A DNA stretch of 36,422 nucleotides from an uncultured Clostridia bacterium (lineage in GTDB: Bacteria; Bacillota; Clostridia; Oscillospirales; Ruminococcaceae): assembly GCA_944386805.1 (NCBI GenBank), contig CALXCO010000023.1, positions 1 through 36,422 of the forward strand. Direction: 5' to 3'. Numbering within the stretch: position 1 is the first letter of the stretch; the number at the start of each line of letters is the position of its first letter. The notes under the pieces were generated by a model. It was given only the letters and a program-made list of their open reading frames with translations, ran no database searches and had not been told where the DNA came from. Of the stretch, positions 24,024 to 32,408 are shown piece after piece. The position numbers and the translations under genes were made by a program.

Positions 24024-25232
24024 ATGAAATATCTGGTTCTTCTCTGTGACGGCATGGCGGATACCCCGGTCGCTGAACTGGGCGGAAAAACGCCGATGGA
24101 AGTTGCCCATAAAGAAAATATGGATACCCTCGTGCAGGAATCTATTGTCGGTATGGCAAAAACAGTCCCCGATGGCATGAAACCGGGCAGTGATGTTGCC
24201 AACCTGTCCGCACTGGGTTACGACCCGGCTTCCTGCTATACCGGCCGCTCTCCGCTGGAGGCTGCCAGCATCGACATTGATCTCTCCCCCACTGAGTATG
24301 CAATCCGCTGCAACCTCGTCACGCTGAGCGATGAGGAAAACTATGAAGATAAAACGATGGTCGATTACTGCGCAGGCGATATCTCGACCGAAGAAGCTGC
24401 CCAGCTGGTCCGCTGGCTGGATGAAAAGCTTCCCGCAGGCGTCCGCCTGTATCCCGGCGTCAGTTACCGGCACTGTCTGGTCTGGGATAATCCGTCGGAT
24501 GACCTCGGAGAGCTGACACCTCCTCACGATATCTCCGGTCAGAAAGTTACCAACTTCCTGCCTGACCCCCAGAAAGCCGGGCTGCTGCTCGACCTGATGA
24601 AGGAAAGCAACCGGATTCTGATGGAACATCCGGTCAATCAGGCCCGTGTTGCGGCAGGTAAGCATCCCGCAAACTCGATCTGGCTGTGGGGACAGGGACG
24701 CAAAGCCGCGTTGACCAACTTTACCGAGAAAACCGGTCTGAAAGGCGCGGTTATTTCGGCGGTCGATCTGATTAAAGGGATTGGCGTCCTGTCGGGAATG
24801 CAGGTGATAGAAGTCCCCGGTGCGACCGGATACATCGACACCAATTTTGACGGAAAAGCCGCGGCCGCAATTGAAGCATTCAAACAGGGTGCTGATCTGG
24901 TTTATGTCCATGTCGAAGCACCGGACGAATGCGGACACAGAGGCGAAGTCGAAAATAAAGTCCGTTCGATTGAGCTGATCGACAGCAAAATCCTCGGACC
25001 GGTACAGGCCGCACTGACTGAAATGGGAGATTACAGGATTATGGTGCTGCCTGACCATCCGACTCCCCTCGCCATCAAAACCCATTCGGCTGACCCGGTG
25101 CCGTTTATGATCTATGACAGCACCACAGCTGCACCCGGCGCTCCGGTCTTTACCGAAAAGGCCGCAGAACAGACCGGCCTTTACTATCCGCAGGCAAGCA
25201 AACTGATGGAGGTGCTGACAGGAGAACTTTAA
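24024..25232 (+). CDS. apgM: 2,3-bisphosphoglycerate-independent phosphoglycerate mutase, archaeal (ApgM) type
   Basis: Interconverts 3- and 2-phosphoglycerate in glycolysis without cofactor. The 402-residue alkaline-phosphatase-fold metalloenzyme carries LLCDGMADTP (metal Asp), KPGSDVANLSALGYDP with the phospho-accepting Ser, SYRHCLVW, the HVEAPDECGHRGEVENK metal-binding stretch, and LPDHPTP...THSADPVPF. This layout is that of ApgM and unlike GpmI (about 510 residues). The start at 24024 has AAGGAAG eight bases upstream; the frame runs 12 codons further back without a site. Single-gene unit with its own promoter and terminator. Confidence 0.93.
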   Translation: MKYLVLLCDGMADTPVAELGGKTPMEVAHKENMDTLVQESIVGMAKTVPDGMKPGSDVANLSALGYDPASCYTGRSPLEAASIDIDLSPTEYAIRCNLVTLSDEENYEDKTMVDYCAGDISTEEAAQLVRWLDEKLPAGVRLYPGVSYRHCLVWDNPSDDLGELTPPHDISGQKVTNFLPDPQKAGLLLDLMKESNRILMEHPVNQARVAAGKHPANSIWLWGQGRKAALTNFTEKTGLKGAVISAVDLIKGIGVLSGMQVIEVPGATGYIDTNFDGKAAAAIEAFKQGADLVYVHVEAPDECGHRGEVENKVRSIELIDSKILGPVQAALTEMGDYRIMVLPDHPTPLAIKTHSADPVPFMIYDSTTAAPGAPVFTEKAAEQTGLYYPQASKLMEVLTGEL

Positions 25233-25259
25233 CCAAATTATGTTTAAACATATATAAAG

Positions 25260-25297
25260 AGCAGGGCGGTAAACGTGTAGTTTGCTGCCCTGCTTTT
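25260..25297 (+). terminator. terminator of apgM
   Basis: AGCAGGGC (25260-25267) pairs with GCCCTGCT (25287-25294), followed by TTTTC. Confidence 0.8.
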
Positions 25298-25375
25298 CTG
25301 TATTTGTATCATTCATAAATAAATTTTCATTTTTTTCAAAATATGTAAGATTTCTCTGGATTTCGTCAAAAAATC

Positions 25376-25404
25376 TTGCTATTTATATAGTTATATGATA
25401 AAAT
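25376..25404 (+). promoter_or_regulatory. sigma-A promoter of the MATE gene
   Basis: -35 TTGCTA (25376-25381), 17-base spacer and -10 TAAAAT (25399-25404), within a very AT-rich stretch. Confidence 0.65.
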
Positions 25405-25467
25405 TATATCAATAATGTGTAAATGCTGCCATTATCCGCAGAGAGAAAGAAAGGATGGATTTTCGAC

Positions 25468-26859
25468 ATGGCACAAAACAAAATTTCGCAGTTCTTTTCT
25501 GCCAGGGACATGACGGTTGGCAGTACCTCCGGCGCAATTATCCAGTTTACCATACCGCTGTTGATCGGCAATATCGCCCAGCAGCTGTACAGTACGGTTG
25601 ATTCCATCGTCGTCGGTAAGTACGTCGGTGACAACGCTTTGGCAGCAGTCGGTGCAAGCGGCCCGATTACCAACCTGCTTCTGGTGCTGTTCGTCGGTAT
25701 CTCAACCGGCGCAGGTATCATGGTATCTCAGTATTTCGGCGCGAGAGACTCGAAAATGCTTTCCAAAACGATCGGAAATACGCTGGTCATGACGCTGATT
25801 GCCGGTATCGTGATGACGTTGATGGGGGTATTCCTTTCCAGGCCGTTTTTGGAGCTGCTGGACACGCCGGCTGAAATTCTGGATATGGCTTCCGATTATT
25901 TACAGATTATTTTTATTGGTATTACCGCATTTGCTTTTTACAACATCCTTTCGGGTATCCTGAGAGGACTGGGCGATAGTTTTATGCCGCTGGTTTTTCT
26001 GCTGATCTGCTGTGCGATGAATACGGTACTCGACCTGCTGTTCGTCGCAGTCTTCCGGATGGGGGTTGCCGGTGCGGCCTGGGCGACCATTTTCTCCTGG
26101 CTGGTTTCGGCAATTCTCTGTCTGATCAAAATCGTGCGGATGAAGGAAGAGCTTGCACTTGAATCCCACAGTCTGAAACTCAATGGCAAACTCTGCAAGG
26201 AACTGATTATGCTCGGTCTCCCCTCCGGTCTGACACAGGCTGTTTTTTCAATGTCCATGCTGGTCGTCCAATCGCTGACCAACTCGCTGGGTACTGATGT
26301 TATCGCCTGCAATACCATTATCATGCGTGTCGATGGCTTCGCCATGATGCCCAACTTCAGCTTCGGCATGGCAATGACCACTTTTGTCGGTCAGAACGTC
26401 GGCGCCAACCGGTTTGACCGGGTGGAAGAAGGAAATAAAAATGGTCTGAAACTGGGAATTGGGACGGCAGTTGTACTGGTACTGTGCATCGTGCTGTTTG
26501 GCAAATACCTGATCGAAATGTTTACAAATACACCTTCGCTGATCGTCCTGAGCAATCAGATGCTTCGGGTGCTGGCGGTCGGTTATATCGCGATGTCGGT
26601 CACCCAGATTCTGTCCGGTACAATGCGCGGTGCCGGCGATACCGTCAGCCCGATGTGGATTTCCCTGATTACAACGGTCGTCATCCGTGTCCCGATTGCC
26701 TACCTGCTGGCATATCTGACCAGAAACGAAGCTCGTCCACACGGTGAGCCTTATGCACTGTTTCTGTCGATGCTGATCTCGTGGATTGCTGGCGCACTGA
26801 TTACCGTACTGGTCTTCCGGCTGGGCAGATGGAAAAAACGTGCACTGGTTAGCCAATAA
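25468..26859 (+). CDS. MATE-family multidrug efflux transporter
   Basis: A 463-residue protein with twelve hydrophobic segments in two homologous halves. Typical MATE sequences are PLLIGNIAQQLYSTVDSIVVGKYVGDNALAAVGASGPI in helix 1-2 (core VDSIVVGKYVG), GAGIMVSQYFGARD, and the second-half copy GMAMTTFVGQNVGANRFDRV. Such proteins export cationic drugs or metabolites in exchange for Na+ or H+. The substrate cannot be read from the sequence. The start at 25468 has AAAGGA about 12 bases upstream, somewhat long; the frame extends 15 codons further. No regulator is adjacent. Confidence 0.93.
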   Translation: MAQNKISQFFSARDMTVGSTSGAIIQFTIPLLIGNIAQQLYSTVDSIVVGKYVGDNALAAVGASGPITNLLLVLFVGISTGAGIMVSQYFGARDSKMLSKTIGNTLVMTLIAGIVMTLMGVFLSRPFLELLDTPAEILDMASDYLQIIFIGITAFAFYNILSGILRGLGDSFMPLVFLLICCAMNTVLDLLFVAVFRMGVAGAAWATIFSWLVSAILCLIKIVRMKEELALESHSLKLNGKLCKELIMLGLPSGLTQAVFSMSMLVVQSLTNSLGTDVIACNTIIMRVDGFAMMPNFSFGMAMTTFVGQNVGANRFDRVEEGNKNGLKLGIGTAVVLVLCIVLFGKYLIEMFTNTPSLIVLSNQMLRVLAVGYIAMSVTQILSGTMRGAGDTVSPMWISLITTVVIRVPIAYLLAYLTRNEARPHGEPYALFLSMLISWIAGALITVLVFRLGRWKKRALVSQ

Positions 26860-26878
26860 CAAATCATAAATCATATCA

Positions 26879-26917
26879 AAACGCGGCTTTCAACCTCTGA
26901 AATGCCGCGTTTGTTTT
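26879..26917 (+). terminator. first terminator of the MATE gene
   Basis: AAACGCGGC (26879-26887) pairs with GCCGCGTTT (26904-26912), followed by GTTTTTG. Confidence 0.8.
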
Positions 26918-26925
26918 TGCTTTGC

Positions 26926-26956
26926 GGACCGGCTGTCGTACAGCTGGTCCTTTTTT
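26926..26956 (+). terminator. second, tandem terminator upstream of sipL
   Basis: GGACCGGCTG (26926-26935) pairs with CAGCTGGTCC (26941-26950) around a 5-base loop, followed by six T. It lies only 9 bases after the first terminator's tail, so read-through into sipL should be very low. Confidence 0.8.
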
Positions 26957-26996
26957 ATAGCGGTCTGTCCCGGAGGCAGTTCTATCCCGCTGTTTT

Positions 26997-27083
26997 CCGG
27001 CATATGTTGTTTCAGTTCCGGCATTCTGCAGCCGGACGAGTAAAAGAAAGACGGAAAGGATGGATGCATATGCCGGAACTGAA
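26997..27083 (+). repeat. inverted repeat that can mask the sipL start codon
   Basis: TTCAGTTCCGGCAT (27011-27024) is the exact reverse complement of 27070-27083, which begins with the sipL ATG. A second left arm, CCGGCATATG (26997-27006), is the exact reverse complement of 27067-27076. The ribosome binding site AAAGGA (27055-27060) lies in the loop. The pairing is seen directly; control of translation is inferred. Confidence 0.5.
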
Positions 27084-28602
27084 GCTGACAACCGAAGAGC
27101 TTGCTGTGACCGAAACGCTGCTCGACACCTCAGCGGAACAATCTCTGGAACTGGATTTCCTGCTTCCTGATTATGAGCCGGAGGTGTTTCGTATTCTCAA
27201 AACCAGGGTCTCCCCGGTTATCCAGCAGATTCAGGTCAATAAAAACCGTCTGGAACTCAGCGGTGTCTGTAATGTCAGCGTGCTCTATCTCGGAGAACGG
27301 CAGGATTCGTTACAGGCAGCCCGTCAGGCTGCCCCATTCTCCAAAACGTTGGAGCTGAAAAAACTGCCCGACTCGGATTGTGCGGTTCAGTGTATTCCCC
27401 GATGCTATTTTGTCAATGCGCGCGCGGTCAGTTCCAGAAGGCTGGAAGTCCGGTGCGGGCTGAGCCTTCGCACCAGAGTAACTGCGCAGACTGCTAAACC
27501 GGTGGTCGCTTCGGCGCAGGGCTGCGGCGTCCAGATTCATGGAAAACAGGTGCTTTGCGCGCAGAATCGTATTCTCTCTTCCAAAACTTTTACGATGAGT
27601 GAAGACCTCGAACTGGGACAGGCAAAACCTGCGTTTGGCAGCCTGCTGGATGCTTGGTATTCGCTGGTGCTGACCGACAAAAAAATGATGGAAAACCGGG
27701 TAATCTGCAAAGGTGATCTGGTGACCCGTATTCTCTACTGTCCGGAAGGCGGCGGTACGCCGGAACTGATGGAGTGGAGTGAACCCGTCAGCCAGATTCT
27801 CGACCTCACCGGCGTTCAGGAAGATGATATCTGTGAAATTCACGCCGAACGCATCAACGGCAGTTTTGAGCCCATCCGGGATGACGGAGAATGCCGCAGG
27901 CTGTCGGCTGAATGGACGCTGACCATCTCGGCAGTATGCGACCATAACAGTGAAATCCAGCTCAACGACGACGCTTTTTCCTGCCAGTATGCTTCTAGCC
28001 CGGTTATTGAAACCGTTTCTCTCACCCGTGCATGTGGTACCATCAGCCAGATCGTACCGGTCACCGGAATGATGGAAATCTCTCAGCTGGAAAGCCTCTG
28101 CGGACTGCTCACCAGTCCCGGCGAATACTCCAGCCGGTCGGAAGACGGTAAATTAATTCTGTCAGGAACGATTGAAGTCACTGCAATCTATATGACCGGC
28201 GGCAGTCTGGCCGTCAGCGATAAATCGATTTTGTATGAGGCGGTACTTGACCAGGCATGTACAACAGGTGAAGTCAGCTTTTTCCCGACTGTCAGTGTCG
28301 TTTCCGCTGAAGGGACGCTGACTTCCGGCGGAATTGATCTGCGCATTCAGCTGAATGTATGCGGGACCGTCTGCCAGCCGGTCGAAGCGCGGATTCTGAC
28401 CGGATTGCAGGTCGACGAAGACAAGGCATTGGAAAAATCGGGAGCTGCGCTGCGTATCTGTTACGCCGAGCCGGGAGAAAACCTCTGGGATATCGCCAAA
28501 CGCTGCCGTACTTCCCTTTCCGCGATTATGCAGGAAAATGACCTGCAATCTGAAACGATGCCTGAAAGACAGATGCTGCTGATTCCGATGTTGCAGGAAT
28601 AA
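27070..28602 (+). CDS. sipL: SpoIVA-interacting spore coat protein SipL (DUF3794/SPOCS + LysM)
   Basis: A 510-residue mother-cell protein. Repeated DUF3794 (SPOCS) domains fill most of the length: LDFLLPDYEPEVFRILK opens the first near 25, and related strands recur near 160-260 and 320-420. The C-terminal LysM domain (about 462-508) contains YAEPGENLWDIAKRC and ends IPMLQE. This is the architecture of clostridial SipL, whose LysM domain binds the SpoIVA ATPase to fix the coat on the forespore. spoIVA follows after 17 bases, which strongly supports the call. The start at 27070 has AAAGGA nine bases upstream; an ATG six bases earlier is too close to it. The start codon can be paired in a hairpin. 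Confidence 0.9.
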   Translation: MPELKLTTEELAVTETLLDTSAEQSLELDFLLPDYEPEVFRILKTRVSPVIQQIQVNKNRLELSGVCNVSVLYLGERQDSLQAARQAAPFSKTLELKKLPDSDCAVQCIPRCYFVNARAVSSRRLEVRCGLSLRTRVTAQTAKPVVASAQGCGVQIHGKQVLCAQNRILSSKTFTMSEDLELGQAKPAFGSLLDAWYSLVLTDKKMMENRVICKGDLVTRILYCPEGGGTPELMEWSEPVSQILDLTGVQEDDICEIHAERINGSFEPIRDDGECRRLSAEWTLTISAVCDHNSEIQLNDDAFSCQYASSPVIETVSLTRACGTISQIVPVTGMMEISQLESLCGLLTSPGEYSSRSEDGKLILSGTIEVTAIYMTGGSLAVSDKSILYEAVLDQACTTGEVSFFPTVSVVSAEGTLTSGGIDLRIQLNVCGTVCQPVEARILTGLQVDEDKALEKSGAALRICYAEPGENLWDIAKRCRTSLSAIMQENDLQSETMPERQMLLIPMLQE

Positions 28603-28619
28603 AAAGGAGGGTTCGAGGA

Positions 28620-30092
28620 ATGGCGGATATTTATGAAGATATTGCCAGGCGCACCGGCGGAGACATCTACATAGGGGTTGTCGGTCCGGTGCGTACCGGC
28701 AAAAGTACCTTTATCAAACGGTTTATGGAAACACTGGTCCTGCCGAGAATGCAGGACGCCGCAATGCGGGAACGGGCAACCGATGAGCTGCCACAGTCGG
28801 CTGCTGGCAAAACCATCATGACGACTGAACCTAAATTTGTACCAGAAACCGCCGCAGAAGTGGCGTTGGGCGACCACGCGGTTATGCGGGTACGGCTGAT
28901 CGACTGTGTCGGCTATATCGTTCCCAGTTCGCTGGGATATTTTGAGAATGAACAGCCGAGAATGGTTCGGACGCCGTGGTTTGACGAGGAAATCCCATTC
29001 AACATGGCGGCGGAAATCGGAACCGGTAAAGTCATTACCGAACACTCAACCATTGGTCTGATTGTCACAACTGACGGTTCGATCAGTGATATCCCGCGGG
29101 ATGAATATGCGCAGGCCGAAGAACGGGTCGTCCGGGAAATGAAAGAGCTGGAAAAACCGTTTGTCATCCTGCTCAACGCCAGAGAACCGAGCTCCCCTTC
29201 TGTACAAAAACTGCGCGGCGAGATGGAAGAAAAATATGGCTGTCCGGTTCAGGCAGTCAGCTGCATGACGATGGGTGAAAAGGGAATCACCGATGTGATG
29301 CAGCAGATTCTATATGAATTCCCGCTCAAGGAGGCAGAAATTTTCCTGCCGCGATGGATTCTGTCCCTTCCGACTGACCACTGGCTGCGGGAAAAAGTCT
29401 TTACCTCTGTTCGGGAAGCCGCTGCACAGATTCACAAGCTTCGTGACGTCCACCAGATGACCGGCAAGCTGTCGGAATGCGAAGAGGTCGCACGAGCCGA
29501 TATCGACCAGATCGACCTCGGCAGCGGTTCTGCGCGTATCCGTGTCACCCTCCAGCCGGAACTCTTCTACCGGATTGTCAGCGAAACGACCGGCATTACC
29601 CTGACTGATGAATCGGAACTGATGCCTAAACTGATTGAACTGGCTGAATGCCAGAAACGATATCAGCGGCTGAAATGTGCACTGGATGAGGTGGAGGCGA
29701 CCGGTTATGGTATCGTTATGCCGGAAATGAGCGAACTTCGGCTGGAAGAACCGGAAATCGTCAAACAGGGTGGTAAATATGGCGTCCGGCTGCGTGCAAG
29801 TGCTCCATCCATCCACATGATGAAGGCGGTTATCCAGACTGAAGTCAGCCCGATTGTCGGCTCGGAACGGCAGTCGGAAGAGTTGGTGATGGGATTGCTC
29901 AAAGAGTTCGAGGAAAATCCGTCAAAAATCTGGGAATCGAATATCTTCGGCAAATCTCTTCACGCACTGGTCAACGAGGGTCTGCGCGGCAAACTTGCCA
30001 GAATGCCGCAGGATGCACGTATGAAGCTTGCCGAAACCATCGAACGAATTATTAACGATGGCTGCAATGGTCTGCTCTGCCTGATTCTGTAA
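28620..30092 (+). CDS. spoIVA: stage IV sporulation protein A, coat morphogenetic ATPase
   Basis: A 490-residue protein that polymerises on the forespore surface by ATP hydrolysis and forms the coat basement layer. The N-terminal GTPase-like domain has Walker A GPVRTGKST (22-30), a DCVGY switch region and a TTDGSI/LNARE nucleotide pocket. The middle and C-terminal domains (about 240-490) end in the hydrophobic GCNGLLCLIL membrane-contact tail. Length and sequence match SpoIVA throughout. An AGGAGGG site lies before the ATG. It is the second gene of a unit with sipL, its known partner in Clostridioides difficile. Confidence 0.97.
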   Translation: MADIYEDIARRTGGDIYIGVVGPVRTGKSTFIKRFMETLVLPRMQDAAMRERATDELPQSAAGKTIMTTEPKFVPETAAEVALGDHAVMRVRLIDCVGYIVPSSLGYFENEQPRMVRTPWFDEEIPFNMAAEIGTGKVITEHSTIGLIVTTDGSISDIPRDEYAQAEERVVREMKELEKPFVILLNAREPSSPSVQKLRGEMEEKYGCPVQAVSCMTMGEKGITDVMQQILYEFPLKEAEIFLPRWILSLPTDHWLREKVFTSVREAAAQIHKLRDVHQMTGKLSECEEVARADIDQIDLGSGSARIRVTLQPELFYRIVSETTGITLTDESELMPKLIELAECQKRYQRLKCALDEVEATGYGIVMPEMSELRLEEPEIVKQGGKYGVRLRASAPSIHMMKAVIQTEVSPIVGSERQSEELVMGLLKEFEENPSKIWESNIFGKSLHALVNEGLRGKLARMPQDARMKLAETIERIINDGCNGLLCLIL

Positions 30093-30101
30093 ACCTCCAT
30101 T

Positions 30102-30140
30102 AAAAAACTGTCCCCTGCGTCATGCAAGGGACAGTTTTTT
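30102..30140. terminator. bidirectional terminator between spoIVA and the sugar operon
   Basis: AAAAAACTGTCCC (30102-30114) pairs with GGGACAGTTTTTT (30128-30140). The A/T ends supply a T run on both strands. It ends both convergent units. Confidence 0.88.
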
Positions 30141-30155
30141 GTCGTCAGTATACGT

Positions 30156-31685
30156 TTAGTCAACCGCAATCAGCCGGATTGCCATCCACTGTTTGGAAGG
30201 CAGCGGGATTGTAAAGAATCCTTCATGAATACCGGCGTCGGTAATGGTCATATCCCAGGTGTCAATAACCTGAACTTTGTACTTGATTCCTGCCGGAAGG
30301 TTGAAGGTGCGCTTGTTGGGACGACCGAAGCCATAGTAATCCAGCATATACCGTGCAGAACCTCTGGTCTCCTCCGGTACGCCGCAGGTATCGTCCCAGG
30401 AAAGCGGCTGGAATTTCAGACCGGCACCGGGTGTCTCACAGAGAATCTGATGCAGGAAACGGATACGGGCCGGGCTTTCCCCACGCAATGGGCCGCCATG
30501 GCTCCACCAAAGTTTACCGTTTGCTTCCGGGACGTCATAGGTCTCGCCATGTCCTGCATAACCGCCGCGCAGCGAGCATTCCCAGAACCGGCGGACCATT
30601 TCCTGTCCGGTAATATTGCCCCATCCGCTTTCAATATTGCCCTCATAGGCAATCTCGTCCAGTACGATCGGTTTCTGCCATTTCTGGCGGTACTGGTCCA
30701 CTTCTTCTGCACACTTGTACAGGTCAATCCGCTGATAGGATACATGGGTAATCCATGGACGGTTATGATCGTATGGGGTCATGCAGTGGTGGATGCTGCG
30801 CAGATGACGGTACGGGTCTTTTTCGAGCAGAATCGAAGCGTACCGTTCCCAGTCGGAAATCTTCTTGTCCCGCAGCAGGTCGTATTCGTTTGCAAGGCTC
30901 CACCAGACGTTGTGATAGGCTGCAAAACGGGCGACGCAATACTTCCAGTACAGATCATCCTGGTCGGGTGCCATATGGCTGAATCCCCAGCGGTCATAAG
31001 GGTGCATCATAATCAGGTCAGCTTCTACACCGAGATCACCGATGGCCTTGATGCACTTTTCAATCTGCTGGAAATGAGCGGGATTAAACCGGTAAAAGTC
31101 CCAGTTGTTGCCTTCGTGTACGCCAAACAGCGCCGCCGGGTTATTATAGGAAATATTGACCGGCGACGGACAGGGCGTGCCCTCATACGGATAAGAGGTC
31201 GGCTCATGCAGGTTATAGATATAATGCTTGGGGAATACGCAGAAACGAATCTTGTTAAAGTACCCTTTGGAAAGCTCTTCGAGGGTCTTGTTTACCAGCT
31301 CTTCTCCCTGCAAAGGCCAGACATAAGCCGTCGTTCCAACCGAAAAATAAGGAGTGCCGTCCTCATAGGCAAAATGGCAGCCGTTGACACGGACCGGACC
31401 GTGATTTCCCTGTTCAGGCGCTGTCGCGGTAAACGAACCGGTAAAGGTTTCGTCCGAAAAACTGCCTGAAATGGTAAAGGTATAAGTTCCTTCGTAAGAC
31501 GGCATAAAGCGTGCCTTGTAAACGCCGTTTCCGTCATAGAAACCGTCAACGGTGACGGTTCCCTCTTTGCCGGTAAAGCTGGCAGTGATGGTATAATCGA
31601 CAAACGGATTGCCGTCACTGCGACCGGACATTGTTACCTCAAATACACCCCATCGGGGAGTGGTTGCAGGATATGTACAGCTCAT
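30156..31685 (-). CDS. intracellular glycoside hydrolase-like protein (DUF5060-DUF4038-DUF5605 layout)
   Basis: A 509-residue protein without signal peptide. The N-terminal Ig-like domain (about 1-92; WGVFEVTMSGRSDGNPF, YEGTYTFTISG) is of DUF5060 type. The central TIM barrel (about 97-425) is of DUF4038 type, with two Glu in the positions expected for a retaining clan A hydrolase: E267 in SLANEYD and E344 in VLDEIAYEGN. The C-terminal beta domain (about 430-509) fits DUF5605. DUF4038 proteins include GH140 apiosidases, but many are uncharacterised. It is the last gene of the operon, 41 bases after the transaldolase. Start with AAGGAGG ten bases upstream. The substrate is unknown; the domain names are from recalled patterns. 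Confidence 0.75.
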   Translation of the reverse strand: MSCTYPATTPRWGVFEVTMSGRSDGNPFVDYTITASFTGKEGTVTVDGFYDGNGVYKARFMPSYEGTYTFTISGSFSDETFTGSFTATAPEQGNHGPVRVNGCHFAYEDGTPYFSVGTTAYVWPLQGEELVNKTLEELSKGYFNKIRFCVFPKHYIYNLHEPTSYPYEGTPCPSPVNISYNNPAALFGVHEGNNWDFYRFNPAHFQQIEKCIKAIGDLGVEADLIMMHPYDRWGFSHMAPDQDDLYWKYCVARFAAYHNVWWSLANEYDLLRDKKISDWERYASILLEKDPYRHLRSIHHCMTPYDHNRPWITHVSYQRIDLYKCAEEVDQYRQKWQKPIVLDEIAYEGNIESGWGNITGQEMVRRFWECSLRGGYAGHGETYDVPEANGKLWWSHGGPLRGESPARIRFLHQILCETPGAGLKFQPLSWDDTCGVPEETRGSARYMLDYYGFGRPNKRTFNLPAGIKYKVQVIDTWDMTITDAGIHEGFFTIPLPSKQWMAIRLIAVD

Positions 31686-31726
31686 GTCTGGTTGGCCTCC
31701 TTATAATAAGATGGGTTTACAAATAA

Positions 31727-32386
31727 TTATTCGCCGAATACCTTACGGTAATCTTCCTGGAATTTGACGATTCCCTGATCGGTCAGCGGATGATGGGTCA
31801 TCTGTTCGATAACCTTGTAAGGAACGGTCGCAATGTCCGCACCTGCCAGTGCGCAGTCGGTGACATGAATCGGGTTGCGGACAGATGCACAGATGATCTG
31901 GGTTTTGATGTCCGGGAAACGGGAGAACATCGCGGTGATCGTTTCAATCAGCTCAATGCCCGGCTGGGAAATATCGTCCAGACGGCCAAGGAACGGGCTG
32001 ACATAGGTCGCACCGGCACGTGCTGCAAGCAGTGCCTGATTTGCAGAAAAGATCAGTGTGCAGTTGGTCGGAATTCCTTCGGAAGACAGGACTTTGATTG
32101 CTTTCAGTCCTTCAACCGTCATCGGGATTTTGACAACCATGTGTTTGGGGTCAAGCGCATAGATCGCGCGGCCTTCTGCAATCATCCCTTCAGCATCAAC
32201 AGTGGTCGCTTTGACTTCGCCAGAGATCGGTCCGTCGACAATTTCTGCAATCTCTTTGAGGACAGTCGCGTAATCACGGCCTTCCTTTGCAATCAGCGAA
32301 GGATTGGTGGTAACACCGGCAATGACGCCCATATCATTTGCCTTGCGGATTTCTTCAATATTTGCGGTATCAATAAAAAATTTCAT
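31727..32386 (-). CDS. fsa: fructose-6-phosphate aldolase / small transaldolase (FSA/TalC type)
   Basis: A 219-residue class I aldolase with a Schiff-base lysine at K86 in HMVVKIPMT. Other family marks are [15 protein letters not shown] at the N-terminus, [38 protein letters not shown], and [11 protein letters not shown]. This short transaldolase group covers both true transaldolases (sedoheptulose 7-phosphate) and F6P aldolases that release dihydroxyacetone; the sequence alone does not settle which. The start has AGGAG eight bases upstream. It follows the kinase gene by 22 bases. Confidence 0.92.
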   Translation of the reverse strand: MKFFIDTANIEEIRKANDMGVIAGVTTNPSLIAKEGRDYATVLKEIAEIVDGPISGEVKATTVDAEGMIAEGRAIYALDPKHMVVKIPMTVEGLKAIKVLSSEGIPTNCTLIFSANQALLAARAGATYVSPFLGRLDDISQPGIELIETITAMFSRFPDIKTQIICASVRNPIHVTDCALAGADIATVPYKVIEQMTHHPLTDQGIVKFQEDYRKVFGE

Positions 32387-32408
32387 CGTTACGGCTCCTC
32401 ATATTGTC

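Noticed and set aside
23940-25316. 458-codon open frame on the minus strand opposite apgM
   Set aside because: It is antisense to a clearly conserved enzyme, has no ribosome site, and its translation has no recognisable domain and is rich in His/Arg/Cys, as frame shadows are.
26902-27069. N-terminal extension of sipL
   Set aside because: The extension covers a strong terminator hairpin and T run and has no ribosome site; homology to SPOCS proteins starts after 27070.
30225-31469. 414-codon open frame on the plus strand opposite the glycosidase gene
   Set aside because: Antisense shadow of a conserved gene; no ribosome site or promoter.
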